Assembly (NCBI RefSeq): GCF_014645195.1
Contig: NZ_BMLK01000019.1
Location: 26,319 to 90,318 of the forward strand
Length of the DNA: 64,000 nt
From: Novosphingobium indicum
Lineage (GTDB): Bacteria > Pseudomonadota > Alphaproteobacteria > Sphingomonadales > Sphingomonadaceae
Direction of reading: 5' to 3'
Part shown: one piece after another, positions 8,499 through 16,534 of the stretch
Position numbering within the stretch: position 1 is the stretch's first letter
Layout of the letters: each line of letters starts with the position of its first letter
Translations under genes and position numbers: made by a program
The notes under the pieces: model-generated
Database searches by the model: none
What the model was told of the DNA's origin: nothing
The model's input: only the letters and a program-made list of their open reading frames with translations

Positions 8499-9417
8499 CG
8501 CCGCCGGTGCGCCCATGGCCGGCGTCCGTCTCATAGGCCGCCAGTTCCAGCGTCCTTTCTGCCATGGCCAGATGCGAACGATCCACCGTTCGGCCTCCAA
8601 ACGGCAGGGACGAGGCATGCGGCATGCTTTCGAAGGCCGCCATTATGGCCCGTGCATCCTCCACTTCGTCATCGCTGGGCGTGAAGGCCTCTTTGATGGT
8701 CGCCACTTGTGATGCGTCGGTAGCGAACATGCCGGCAAACCCGTCGCGGCGCGCCTGATTGGCGGCGCGGACCAGTCCGGCCATGTCTTCCGGATCGGAC
8801 AAGGGCGCATCGATGGCGACGATTGTCGCGGCATGTGCCGTCAGCAGCGTCTGCGCCCGCACGAACCCGCAGCTATCGGTCCACGATCCGTCTTCGCGCG
8901 TCGCACCTATGGCGCCGAGCGCGGCGGCAAGACCGTTGGCGTTCCAGCTCAGCGCGCACAGGCGCTGGTGCGCCGTTCCGAGATAATCGGCGATCCGCAG
9001 TGCGGAAATCGGGGTTTCTCCGACAACAGGCATGATCCGCGTCGAATTGGCAGGAAGGCGGTGGCGCTGCTCCAGTTCATAGATGTCGCTGGCAAGGTGC
9101 CGGACGGCTTCCGGACCGGCCGATTTGGGCAGGATGATCCCATCGGGCGCCGCGGGCATCACCGCCGCGAGATCGCTTTGCGCATGACCGGAATCGAGCG
9201 AATTGATACGCACCCAGCGGCTCATCTGCCGGTGTTCAAGAAGGTTGGTGCGGTGCACGGCCAGCCATTCGGCGCCGAGCGCCCGGGCCTGCGCCTTGCT
9301 CTCGTACGGAACGCTATCTTCGAGATCGACCACCACGGCATCGGCACCGCTGCCGAAGGCAGAGCCAAGTGCGTCCTCGTTATTACCGGGTACGATCAGC
9401 CAGGAGCGGAATTTCAT
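8479..9417 (-). CDS. HpcH/HpaI aldolase / citrate-lyase beta-subunit (CitE-like) family
   Basis: The 312-residue protein matches the CitE-like C-C lyase family, TIM-barrel enzymes that cleave or form acyl-CoA thioesters with Mg2+. Visible motifs are RSWLIVPGNNEDALGSA at the N terminus, VVVDLEDSVPYESKAQAR (metal and phosphate site), RINSLDSGHAQSDLAAVMPA, and ILPKSAGPEAV. The usual family length is about 280-320. No companion citrate-lyase subunits are near, so it is probably a stand-alone malyl/citramalyl-CoA-type lyase. Exact substrate unknown. Confidence 0.85.
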   Translation of the reverse strand: MKFRSWLIVPGNNEDALGSAFGSGADAVVVDLEDSVPYESKAQARALGAEWLAVHRTNLLEHRQMSRWVRINSLDSGHAQSDLAAVMPAAPDGIILPKSAGPEAVRHLASDIYELEQRHRLPANSTRIMPVVGETPISALRIADYLGTAHQRLCALSWNANGLAAALGAIGATREDGSWTDSCGFVRAQTLLTAHAATIVAIDAPLSDPEDMAGLVRAANQARRDGFAGMFATDASQVATIKEAFTPSDDEVEDARAIMAAFESMPHASSLPFGGRTVDRSHLAMAERTLELAAYETDAGHGRTGGAILRPA

Positions 9418-9510
9418 CGCCAGCCCGCCTTGCCTTCTTCACTACGTGCCGGAAAGCTAGCGACCGGACGTTAAGAAAGTCTGGAGATATCGGCCGGGCT
9501 CCCGGATTTC

Positions 9511-10776
9511 CTAAAGCGCCTTGTCGTAGATCGCGTATTCGCGGTTCACCTTGCTCTCAATGGCATCGGCAATCGCGACCATGCCCTGATTGTCCTCGAG
9601 CACCCAGCCGATCTCGCCTCGCTTCGCGCCGAACTTGGCCGTCGCTGCACGGCGGATGTACTCGATCATCATAAAAGCGAGCTGGCTGGCGAGCCGCGAC
9701 GACTGCAGCTTCTTGCGCACGCCCATCAACGGCACGCGCATGTCGGCATTGCGCGGCTTGCGCAGCCACAACAACAATTTGAGCAGCCCGAAGATCGACG
9801 GCTTCCCGTTCCGCCCGTTGAGCCGCATTTGCGGCTTGTTGAGATCGGGCAGCGTCATCATGAAAGCGACCGGCTCGCCTTCGTATTCGGCAATGCGAAT
9901 CAGTTCGGGATGGACCAGCGGCTTCAGGGCCTTGCCGACGTACGCGATTTCCTCGTCGGTGAAAGGTACAAAGCCCCAGTTTTCCGCCCAGGCATCGTTG
10001 AGAATGTCGCAGATGATCGCGGCATCACGGTCGAAATGCTTCAACTCGGCGTTGCGAATCCGGATCTTCGCGTTCTTCTCGCCTGACGTGATGATACGCT
10101 GGATAAGCGGCGGATATTCCCTGGTCACGTCCAGATCGTAGGTCCGCAGCGTCTTCACGCGGTCGTAGCCTGCGCCTTCGATCCAGGCCTGATAGGCGGC
10201 GTTGTGATGCGCCATCATCACCATCGGCGGATGATCGTGGCCATAGACTTGAAGACCTGGCTCTTCCCAGACGGAAAGGTTCATCGGCGCCAGAACGCGC
10301 GTCATGCCCTGCTCGCGCAGCCACGCTTCCGCCGTGCTGATCAGCGCCTTGGCCGTTTCCTCGTCTTCCGCCTCGATAGCGCCCCAATTGCCGGTACCGG
10401 GCCCCATGCCCTGCTCGGCAGGCTGTTTCAGCGCCAGTTCATCGATATGCGCCGATATGCGGCCGACGATCCGACCACCACCCCGCCGGGCCAGAAACAG
10501 CTGGCAGCGGGCATGTTCGAAAAAGGGGTTCTTACCGGGTGTGAACTTGGAGATCTCTTCCGAACGCAGGTTGGGCACCCAGTTTTGATCTGCCGCATTG
10601 AGCCGGTATGCGCAGTCCACGAAAGCGGCGCGGTCGGCCTTGCTGGAAACGGGCGTGATGACTAGTTCGGAGTTGGCCACGATGCTGCCTTTGTTCGATA
10701 TTATGGGGCGCTTGGAAACGCGAAGTGCGGCGCCATACCGCATCTTGTCAAGCAAGAGCGGACGTACCATTTCCAC
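9511..10776 (-). CDS. GNAT-like acyltransferase family protein of unknown substrate
   Basis: A conserved hypothetical protein of up to 421 residues. It looks like a two-domain GNAT protein of the family sometimes mislabelled dATP pyrophosphohydrolase in alphaproteobacteria: FVDCAYRLN, FFEHARCQLFLARR, GRISAHIDE, and a second half with LIRIAEYEGEPVAFMMTLPD and YIRRAATAKFGAKRGEIGWVLEDNQGM. The N-terminal 30 residues look unconserved. A GTG at 10680 (VANSELV) could be the true start, giving about 389 residues. It is divergent from the desaturase. Confidence 0.65.
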   Translation of the reverse strand: MEMVRPLLLDKMRYGAALRVSKRPIISNKGSIVANSELVITPVSSKADRAAFVDCAYRLNAADQNWVPNLRSEEISKFTPGKNPFFEHARCQLFLARRGGGRIVGRISAHIDELALKQPAEQGMGPGTGNWGAIEAEDEETAKALISTAEAWLREQGMTRVLAPMNLSVWEEPGLQVYGHDHPPMVMMAHHNAAYQAWIEGAGYDRVKTLRTYDLDVTREYPPLIQRIITSGEKNAKIRIRNAELKHFDRDAAIICDILNDAWAENWGFVPFTDEEIAYVGKALKPLVHPELIRIAEYEGEPVAFMMTLPDLNKPQMRLNGRNGKPSIFGLLKLLLWLRKPRNADMRVPLMGVRKKLQSSRLASQLAFMMIEYIRRAATAKFGAKRGEIGWVLEDNQGMVAIADAIESKVNREYAIYDKAL

Positions 10777-10827
10777 ACCCCTGCCCCGGGCGTTGCCGTA
10801 CCCGGACGTTTTTTGGAATTTGAAAGC

Positions 10828-11931
10828 ATGATTGCCCAGGACCTAGCGCAAGAGCCCCGGCCTTCCCCGAAGCCCGACGCCTCTGGAAAGGTGGCCGGAA
10901 CGTGGCACTCGCAGATCCCCGACGACAAGGAGATGCTGCGCGCGGCGGTCGAGCTGACGCGCGACATCTCGACGGCGCGCCCGGCAATCTACTGGCCGGA
11001 CATGCTGGCTTCCGCTGCGCTGGGCTATGCTGCGCTGGCCGGCGCGATCCTGCTCGACAACACCTTCGCTGCCGTCGCCTGCGGTCTGCTGGCCTCGCTC
11101 GCGCTCTATCGGGCGCTGCTGTTCATCCATGAGCTGACGCACATCCACAAGGAGGCGCTGCCCGGGTTCCGGTTCGCCTGGAACCTGCTCGTCGGCATTC
11201 CGATGCTGATCCCCTCGTTCATGTACGAGGGCGTGCATACGCAGCACCATGCCCGTACGCGTTACGGCACGATCGAGGACCCGGAGTACATGCCGCTCGC
11301 GCTGATGAAGCCGTGGAGCCTGCCCGTCTTCGCCCTCACCGCGATCCTCTTGCCGATTGCCCTGCTCATCCGGTCGGCCGTGTTGGTGCCACTCGGCGTG
11401 GCGATCCCGCCGCTGCGCCAGCTCGTCTGGGAGCGTGCCTCGGCGCTTTCGATCAACCCGCAATACCGCCGCCGCCGGCCGGAGGGTGAATTTGCCCGTA
11501 TGGTCTTCTGGCAGGAACTGGGCTGTTCGGTCTGGGCGATCAGCGTGCTGACCGCGAGCTACCTCTATGGCTGGCGCCCGTTGCTCATCGCGCTGTGCGT
11601 CGTCTCGTTCACGGCTTTCCTCAATCAGGTCCGGACGCTCGTCGCGCACCTGTGGGAAAACGACGGTGAGGCGATGACGGTCACCGCGCAGTATCTCGAT
11701 TCGGTCAACGTCCCGCCGCCCGCGCTGTTTTCACCGCTGTGGGCGCCTGTGGGCCTGCGTTATCACGCACTGCACCACCTGCTGCCGTCGATGCCCTATC
11801 ACTCGCTCAACGAGTGCCACCGGCGTCTCTCGGCCCATCTCGGCGAAGACACGACTTACGCCCGCGCCAGCTACAAGGGCCTTGCGCCGCTTCTCCGGCG
11901 ATTGGCGGGCAGCACGATGCGCGCGCGCTGA
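10828..11931 (+). CDS. Membrane fatty acid desaturase
   Basis: The 367-residue protein carries the three histidine clusters of membrane di-iron desaturases: HELTH (near residue 100), HTQHH (near 135) and HALHHLLP near residue 310. Hydrophobic pairs of helices lie between them. Such enzymes introduce double bonds into acyl chains at the cytoplasmic membrane. ATG at 10828 is preferred to an upstream TTG because it starts the natural sequence after the promoter region. The regiospecificity cannot be told from the sequence. Confidence 0.88.
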   Translation: MIAQDLAQEPRPSPKPDASGKVAGTWHSQIPDDKEMLRAAVELTRDISTARPAIYWPDMLASAALGYAALAGAILLDNTFAAVACGLLASLALYRALLFIHELTHIHKEALPGFRFAWNLLVGIPMLIPSFMYEGVHTQHHARTRYGTIEDPEYMPLALMKPWSLPVFALTAILLPIALLIRSAVLVPLGVAIPPLRQLVWERASALSINPQYRRRRPEGEFARMVFWQELGCSVWAISVLTASYLYGWRPLLIALCVVSFTAFLNQVRTLVAHLWENDGEAMTVTAQYLDSVNVPPPALFSPLWAPVGLRYHALHHLLPSMPYHSLNECHRRLSAHLGEDTTYARASYKGLAPLLRRLAGSTMRAR

Positions 11932-11935
11932 GGGG

Positions 11936-13033
11936 CTATTCCTCGGTCCTGACCAGCACCGTCTCGCCGATCAGGGCGAACAGCACGAAGGGTGCCCATG
12001 CCGCAACGAGCGGCGGGTAGCCGCCGAAGTTGCCCATCGCCAGCGCCGCATTGTCGAACACGAAGTAGGCAAAGCCCAGCGCCATGCCGATCACGGCACG
12101 GATGAGCAGCTGCCCCGAACGCGCGAGACCGAAAGCGGCGACCGCTCCGAGCAGCGGCATCAGCGTTGAGGACAGCGGGCCGGAAATCTTGTGCCACCAG
12201 GCCGCTTCGAGCGTGCTGGTGCGTTGCCCGGCCACCTTCATGGCCTTGATCGACCCGGCCAGCTTGAAGATGTTCTCCGAATCCGCATCGACCTTTGACA
12301 GCGTGACCTTGCTCGGCGTGATGCCCGGAGCAACCGTGGCCGAGGGTATCTCAGTCGTCCTCGTGCCCTCCACTTCGAACCGGACCGGGTTTTCCAGCGT
12401 CCAGCCGGGATTGGCGTAAGTCGCCCGCGGGCTGCGCAGCTGCTCGACGATCATGTCGTTGGCATCGCGCCGATAGAAGGTGACGCCCGTCATCACCATG
12501 TCCGCGCCCGTACCTGTCAGCGTCTTGGCCATCATCAGGTCGCGCCCGTCGGACAGGTAGAGATTACTTCGTACGCCGGAATCCCTGGGAAGCGGGCCAT
12601 AGTCGACGGCATGCCAGGCATCGAGCGCCGCTGTGGCGCGCGTGACCACCCGCTCGTTGAAAGCGAAACTGATGGAGGAGATCGCGAAGGCCGCGAGCAT
12701 CAGCGGCGCCAGCACCTGATGCGCCGAAAGTCCCGCGGCCTTCATCGAGATGACTTCGCTGTTCTGATTGAGCGTGGCGAGCGTGATGATCGTCGCCAGC
12801 AGCACCGAATAGGGCAGGAAGCGGGCGACGAGTTGCGGCACGCGCAGTGAAACGTAATAGAGCAGCTGCATCTGCCCGTTGCCCGAATAGGCAAGGATGT
12901 CGCCACTCTCACCCAGCAGGTCGAGCACCTGCAGCACCATCACCAGCATCAGCAGCACGGCCAGAATGCGGGTGATGAACAGGCGCGCGAGATAGAACGT
13001 CAGGGTGCGCGAGGGAAAGAATTCGAGCTGCAT
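11936..13033 (-). CDS. lptG: LPS export permease LptG
   Basis: LptG and LptF form the inner-membrane permease pair of the LptB2FG transporter, which extracts lipopolysaccharide from the inner membrane. The 365-residue protein has the permease layout: three N-terminal helices (about 14-120), a periplasmic jelly-roll domain (about 130-270) and three C-terminal helices. The start ATG at 13033 is two bases downstream of the lptF stop codon, so both are co-transcribed. LptG rather than LptF is assigned from the second position and the C-terminal sequence. Confidence 0.9.
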   Translation of the reverse strand: MQLEFFPSRTLTFYLARLFITRILAVLLMLVMVLQVLDLLGESGDILAYSGNGQMQLLYYVSLRVPQLVARFLPYSVLLATIITLATLNQNSEVISMKAAGLSAHQVLAPLMLAAFAISSISFAFNERVVTRATAALDAWHAVDYGPLPRDSGVRSNLYLSDGRDLMMAKTLTGTGADMVMTGVTFYRRDANDMIVEQLRSPRATYANPGWTLENPVRFEVEGTRTTEIPSATVAPGITPSKVTLSKVDADSENIFKLAGSIKAMKVAGQRTSTLEAAWWHKISGPLSSTLMPLLGAVAAFGLARSGQLLIRAVIGMALGFAYFVFDNAALAMGNFGGYPPLVAAWAPFVLFALIGETVLVRTEE

Positions 13034-13034
13034 G

Positions 13035-14261
13035 TCAGGAATGGTCCGCCGGTTTGGGCAGCATGGGGCCACGGCGCTGGCGGCGCAGCAGCGACTTGAA
13101 CCGCTTGGAAATACTGTCTGCCGCCTTCTCCAGCCATCCGATCGCCTGCCCGCCCGGCACATAGGCCACCCGCCAGTACATCCACAGGATGATCGCCGCG
13201 AACACGATGAAGGGCCCCCAAAGCCCCAGGATCGGATTGATGCGGCCAAGCGAGGCCACGTCGTTCGCGTACTGATTGACCTTGTGGTAGGCGACAATCA
13301 TCACGATCGAAACGAACAGGCCCAGCGCCGACGTCGACCGTTTGGGCGGGATAGCCAGCGCCACTGCCAGCAACGGCAGCAGCAGCATCATCACCACTTC
13401 GACCATGCGATAGCTGAAATTCGCCTGGCTCGACACGCGGCCTTCCTGGGGCTGGTTGTCGTTCCAGCCAAGTTTCATGAGTTCGGGCAGCAGATACTCG
13501 CGCGCCGCGCCGCCGCGCTGGCGGAACTTCTCGATCTCGGGAAGGTCGATGGGCAGGTCGTGCCGGGTAAAGGCCAGCACACGCGAATCCTGCCCAGGTT
13601 CGTCCTGGATGATCTGGCCCTGCTCCAGCCGCAGGATGATGGTGTCGGGCGATCCCTTCAACGCAAGGAAACGGCCTTCGCGGGCCGAGATCGAGAGCAC
13701 CTGCCCCTTGCTGTTGGCGACACGGGCGAAAATGCCCATCAGCCGCCGGCCATCGTCCTGGCTTTCATCGATGCGCAGCGCGATGCGGTCCTTGAGCGAG
13801 GTGAACTCACCGACCTTGATCGATGCACCCAGCGCGCCGGACTTCAGTTCGTAATTGAGCTGTTCGTAGGCGTAGCGCGCAAGCGGCTGCAGATAACCGA
13901 CATTGGCGAAATTGATCGCCACCATCACCAGCGTGATCAGGTAGGGCACGCGCAGCATGCGGGTATAACTCAGCCCGACAGCGCGCATTACGTCGAGCTC
14001 ACTGCTCGTGGCCAGCTTGCGGAAGGCCAGCAGGATACCGAGCATCAGCCCCAGCGGAATGGCGAGGCTGGCATATTCGGGCAGCATGTTGCCGAGCATC
14101 TTGAAGACGACGCCGACCGGCCCGCCTTCGGTCGCCACGAAGTCGAACAGGCGCAACATCTTGTCCAGAACCAGCAGCGACGCGGCGAGCAGAAAGATCG
14201 CGAGCATCGGCATCAGCACGAGCCGGAAGATATAACGATCAAGGGCGGTGAAGAATTTCAC
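13035..14261 (-). CDS. lptF: LPS export permease LptF
   Basis: This 408-residue YjgP/YjgQ-family permease begins FFTALDRYIFRLVLMPML and has the conserved second and third helix region with LATSSELDVMRAVGLSY. A periplasmic domain spans roughly 130-290, then the C-terminal helices and a basic cytoplasmic tail of about 45 residues. It partners with LptG encoded directly downstream in lipopolysaccharide export. The gene order lptF-lptG is the usual one. Confidence 0.9.
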   Translation of the reverse strand: MKFFTALDRYIFRLVLMPMLAIFLLAASLLVLDKMLRLFDFVATEGGPVGVVFKMLGNMLPEYASLAIPLGLMLGILLAFRKLATSSELDVMRAVGLSYTRMLRVPYLITLVMVAINFANVGYLQPLARYAYEQLNYELKSGALGASIKVGEFTSLKDRIALRIDESQDDGRRLMGIFARVANSKGQVLSISAREGRFLALKGSPDTIILRLEQGQIIQDEPGQDSRVLAFTRHDLPIDLPEIEKFRQRGGAAREYLLPELMKLGWNDNQPQEGRVSSQANFSYRMVEVVMMLLLPLLAVALAIPPKRSTSALGLFVSIVMIVAYHKVNQYANDVASLGRINPILGLWGPFIVFAAIILWMYWRVAYVPGGQAIGWLEKAADSISKRFKSLLRRQRRGPMLPKPADHS

Positions 14262-14332
14262 GTGTCTCGGCGACTACTCTGGAACTGGGCAAAGTCTGCC
14301 TTAACCGCATCCCGGCACCTGCGAAAGGGGTC

Positions 14333-14728
14333 TCAGCCCCCCAGCATCGGCACCAGCACCATGAGCAGCCCGATCAGGCTCACCAGAAAGATGATCGTGC
14401 GCAAACCCTTGATTCCGAGCAGGTAGACCGGGACGTAGGCGACACGCATCGCCAGCCACAGCCAGGCACCGACAACGGTGGTGTCGCTCGATCGTCCGGC
14501 CACCGCGACGCCGAGCATGGCAACGATGGCGACCGGAAAGGTCTCCATCATGTTGTCCTGCGCCCGCTTTGCGCGTGCGGGCACGGGCTCCAGCGGCGGC
14601 ATCGGCTCGTCGCGCGCGCCGATGTTCCAGTCCGCCCCGTACTGCTTGGTCTTGAGGTGACCGGCCAGAAATATCTGGACGATCAGGAGGACAGCGCCCC
14701 ACGCCAAGACGAGAATTTCCTGAGACAT
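14333..14728 (-). CDS. MAPEG-family membrane protein
   Basis: The 131-residue protein has four hydrophobic segments and the MAPEG hallmark arrangement: a first helix at residues 5-25, then a loop with RARRAQ/ NMMETFP-like sequence (AKRAQDNMMETFPV), then three further helices. MAPEG proteins are small membrane enzymes or transport-like proteins related to microsomal glutathione transferases. Bacterial members mostly lack known substrates. ATG at 14728 is chosen since the upstream extension is not membrane-like. Confidence 0.8.
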   Translation of the reverse strand: MSQEILVLAWGAVLLIVQIFLAGHLKTKQYGADWNIGARDEPMPPLEPVPARAKRAQDNMMETFPVAIVAMLGVAVAGRSSDTTVVGAWLWLAMRVAYVPVYLLGIKGLRTIIFLVSLIGLLMVLVPMLGG

Positions 14729-14808
14729 GGCACCGTTCCCCTTATCCTGAACCGACAAAGCCCGCAGCTCCGAAGCCACGGCAAACAAGCGTCAGATGCC
14801 TGCGGAAA

Positions 14809-15195
14809 TCAGGCCTTTTCGAGGGTGCACTGCAGCGGATGCTGGTTCTGCCGGGCGAAATCCATCACCTGGTTCACCTTGGTCTCCGCGATTTCATAAG
14901 GAAAAATACCGCAGACGCCGACGCCCTTCTGATGAACATGAAGCATCACGCGGGTCGCCTGTTCCATGTCCATGTGAAAAAAGCGCTTGAGGACCAGCAC
15001 CACGAATTCCATCGGAGTGTAGTCGTCGTTCAGCATCAGGACTTTGAACTGGCTGGGTTTCTTCGGCTTCGCACGCGTCTTCGTGGCGATACCGACCTGC
15101 TCGTCGCCGCCCGTGTCCTTGTCCGAATCGTTGTCATCCCCGGCATGCACGGGCCATGGGCGCGAGCGCTCGGAATCGGCGATAGAGGAAATCAT
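14809..15195 (-). CDS. clpS: ATP-dependent Clp protease adaptor ClpS
   Basis: ClpS binds the N-domain of ClpA and delivers N-degron substrates to ClpAP. The C-terminal 85 residues contain the core fold with VLMLNDDYTPMEFVV (the NDDyT motif that binds the N-terminal residue of substrates), then VMLHVHQKGVGVCGIF and the FPYEIAETKV segment. The N-terminal 40 residues are acidic and disordered. The start at 15195 (MISSIAD) gives 128 residues, slightly long for the family, as usual in alphaproteobacteria. Confidence 0.95.
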   Translation of the reverse strand: MISSIADSERSRPWPVHAGDDNDSDKDTGGDEQVGIATKTRAKPKKPSQFKVLMLNDDYTPMEFVVLVLKRFFHMDMEQATRVMLHVHQKGVGVCGIFPYEIAETKVNQVMDFARQNQHPLQCTLEKA

Positions 15196-15213
15196 AGGGT
15201 TCAGAATATCGTA

Positions 15214-15242
15214 CCGGGGCACCTTTCTTCAAGATGCCCCGG
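15214..15242. terminator. Hairpin between phasin and clpS
   Basis: An 8-base inverted repeat, CCGGGGCA and TGCCCCGG separated by 13 bases, lies in the 112-base gap between the phasin stop and the clpS start. It could end phasin transcription, but no clear T-run follows on either strand, so the call is tentative. Confidence 0.3.
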
Positions 15243-15307
15243 ACGAGAATATCGATTTGCAGCAGGTTCGGTCAGGCATTCGAGCCCGGCCGGTCAGGCT
15301 TTCGACC

Positions 15308-16237
15308 TCAAAGCGAGGCCGAACGCGCCTTTTCCATGGCAATGCTGACGCGGCCCGAAATCGGCGCCATCACGTCGCTGGCGAGCTTGAGCATGGCTTC
15401 GCTGTTCTTCGAACCGTAGGCCACGGCGCTGTCGAAGCTCTTGCGCATCATGTCGCCCTGGATCTTGAAGAAATCGGTCGGCGACTTGGCCGAAGCGAGT
15501 TCCTTGATGTCGCCGCTCATGGTTTCGAAAGCGCTGCGGCTTTCGGTGACGATTTCCGAGCCGAGCGACTGCATGCCTTCGGCGAGAATCTTGCTCGATT
15601 CCATTGCCGCCTCGACGTTGCCCTTGGCGAAATCGCCGGCTTCGCCGAACGCCTTGGTGCTCTTTTCAAAAACGTCCTTGGCCTTGGCCTGGGCTTCAGT
15701 CATCGCATCCTGGAAACCGGTGAAATTAGCGCTCATGTCCATTGTCGTATCCTCGAGCATGAAATTGGTGAAAAAATCTGCGAACGCGGGCTTGGAGGCG
15801 GTCTTTGCCGCCTTTGGGGTGGCTGCCTTGGGACCTTTGACAGACGTGTCCGCCTTCCCCTTCGTCCCGGCAACCTTGACAGCCGGTGTGGGCGCCGCAG
15901 CCTTCACCGGAACACTTTTCTTTGCCGGCTTCGCCGTCGCGGCCGGCTTGACCTTTGCCGCCGATTTGGCGGCAGGCTTCGATGCAGTCTTTGCCGCAGG
16001 CTTCGGCTTGGCCGCAGGCTTGCGCGCCGCGGGCTTTGCCTTCGCAGCCGCAGGGGCCGGCGTGGCCTCTGCTGCCTTGGGCTCTGCCGCCTCGACAGGT
16101 GCAGCTTTGGACTCAGGCTCTGTCTTAGCCTTGGCCTCGTCTGCGCCATCCTTCGACTTGATAGGCGTTGCCTCGACAGCGGCCTGATAGGCCTTGTCGG
16201 CTGAAGCTACGTCTTTCGGGTCTTCATTGTCGGCCAT
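15308..16237 (-). CDS. Phasin with long Lys/Ala/Pro-rich N-terminal extension
   Basis: Phasins coat polyhydroxyalkanoate granules. Residues about 175-309 are the phasin domain: an amphipathic helical region beginning FADFFTNF and including GNVEAAMESSKILAEGMQ and AKSPTDFFKIQGDMMRKSFD. Residues about 40-165 are an Ala/Lys/Pro low-complexity segment resembling histone H1 or PhaF-like tails, which could bind DNA or spread positive charge on the granule. The PHA synthase gene lies just upstream on the same strand. Start ATG at 16237 (MADNEDP) is chosen over further upstream codons. Confidence 0.88.
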   Translation of the reverse strand: MADNEDPKDVASADKAYQAAVEATPIKSKDGADEAKAKTEPESKAAPVEAAEPKAAEATPAPAAAKAKPAARKPAAKPKPAAKTASKPAAKSAAKVKPAATAKPAKKSVPVKAAAPTPAVKVAGTKGKADTSVKGPKAATPKAAKTASKPAFADFFTNFMLEDTTMDMSANFTGFQDAMTEAQAKAKDVFEKSTKAFGEAGDFAKGNVEAAMESSKILAEGMQSLGSEIVTESRSAFETMSGDIKELASAKSPTDFFKIQGDMMRKSFDSAVAYGSKNSEAMLKLASDVMAPISGRVSIAMEKARSASL

Positions 16238-16368
16238 TAGACAATCCCAGCAATCGAGTGGCATAAAACATAATTCGACGCACATCAGCGCCGGTACGAA
16301 CCAAAGCGATTCGTCTCATCGTTGCTGCAATGCAAAATAGGTTTGTGCGGGCGCGAAGTCAAATTAAA

Positions 16369-16408
16369 TTTTGTTGCACTGCAGCGCAAATGCTGCAGTG
16401 CAACAAAA
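16369..16408. promoter_or_regulatory. Perfect 17-base palindrome between phaC and phasin
   Basis: TTTTGTTGCACTGCAGC and its exact reverse complement are separated by only six bases. The element lies after the phaC stop and about 130 bases before the phasin start. TGC/GCA-rich palindromes are typical operators of the PHA-responsive repressor PhaR, and a second similar half-site (TTGCTGCAATGCAA) occurs at 16322-16335. It could alternatively act as the phaC terminator, since the stem ends in an A/T run. Confidence 0.5.
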
Positions 16409-16534
16409 GACCGCGCGCGCTGGCGCCGGCAATCGGGCTCGATGCAGTCGGGCAAGCCGTCGACGTCATGACACTTCGGGCCTTCAAAAGTTCCGACAGT
16501 GCGCTCCGAATTCGCCGGACAGGCCTATGCTTTC

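Noticed and set aside
13005..14426. A 473-codon frame on the plus strand
   Set aside because: It lies opposite lptF and reads as an Arg/His/Gln-rich artefact of high-GC antisense sequence.
15900..16150. A repeat-like stretch that could be taken for tandem repeats or a CRISPR-type array
   Set aside because: It is coding low-complexity sequence (Lys/Ala/Pro-rich) of the phasin; there are no regular spacers.
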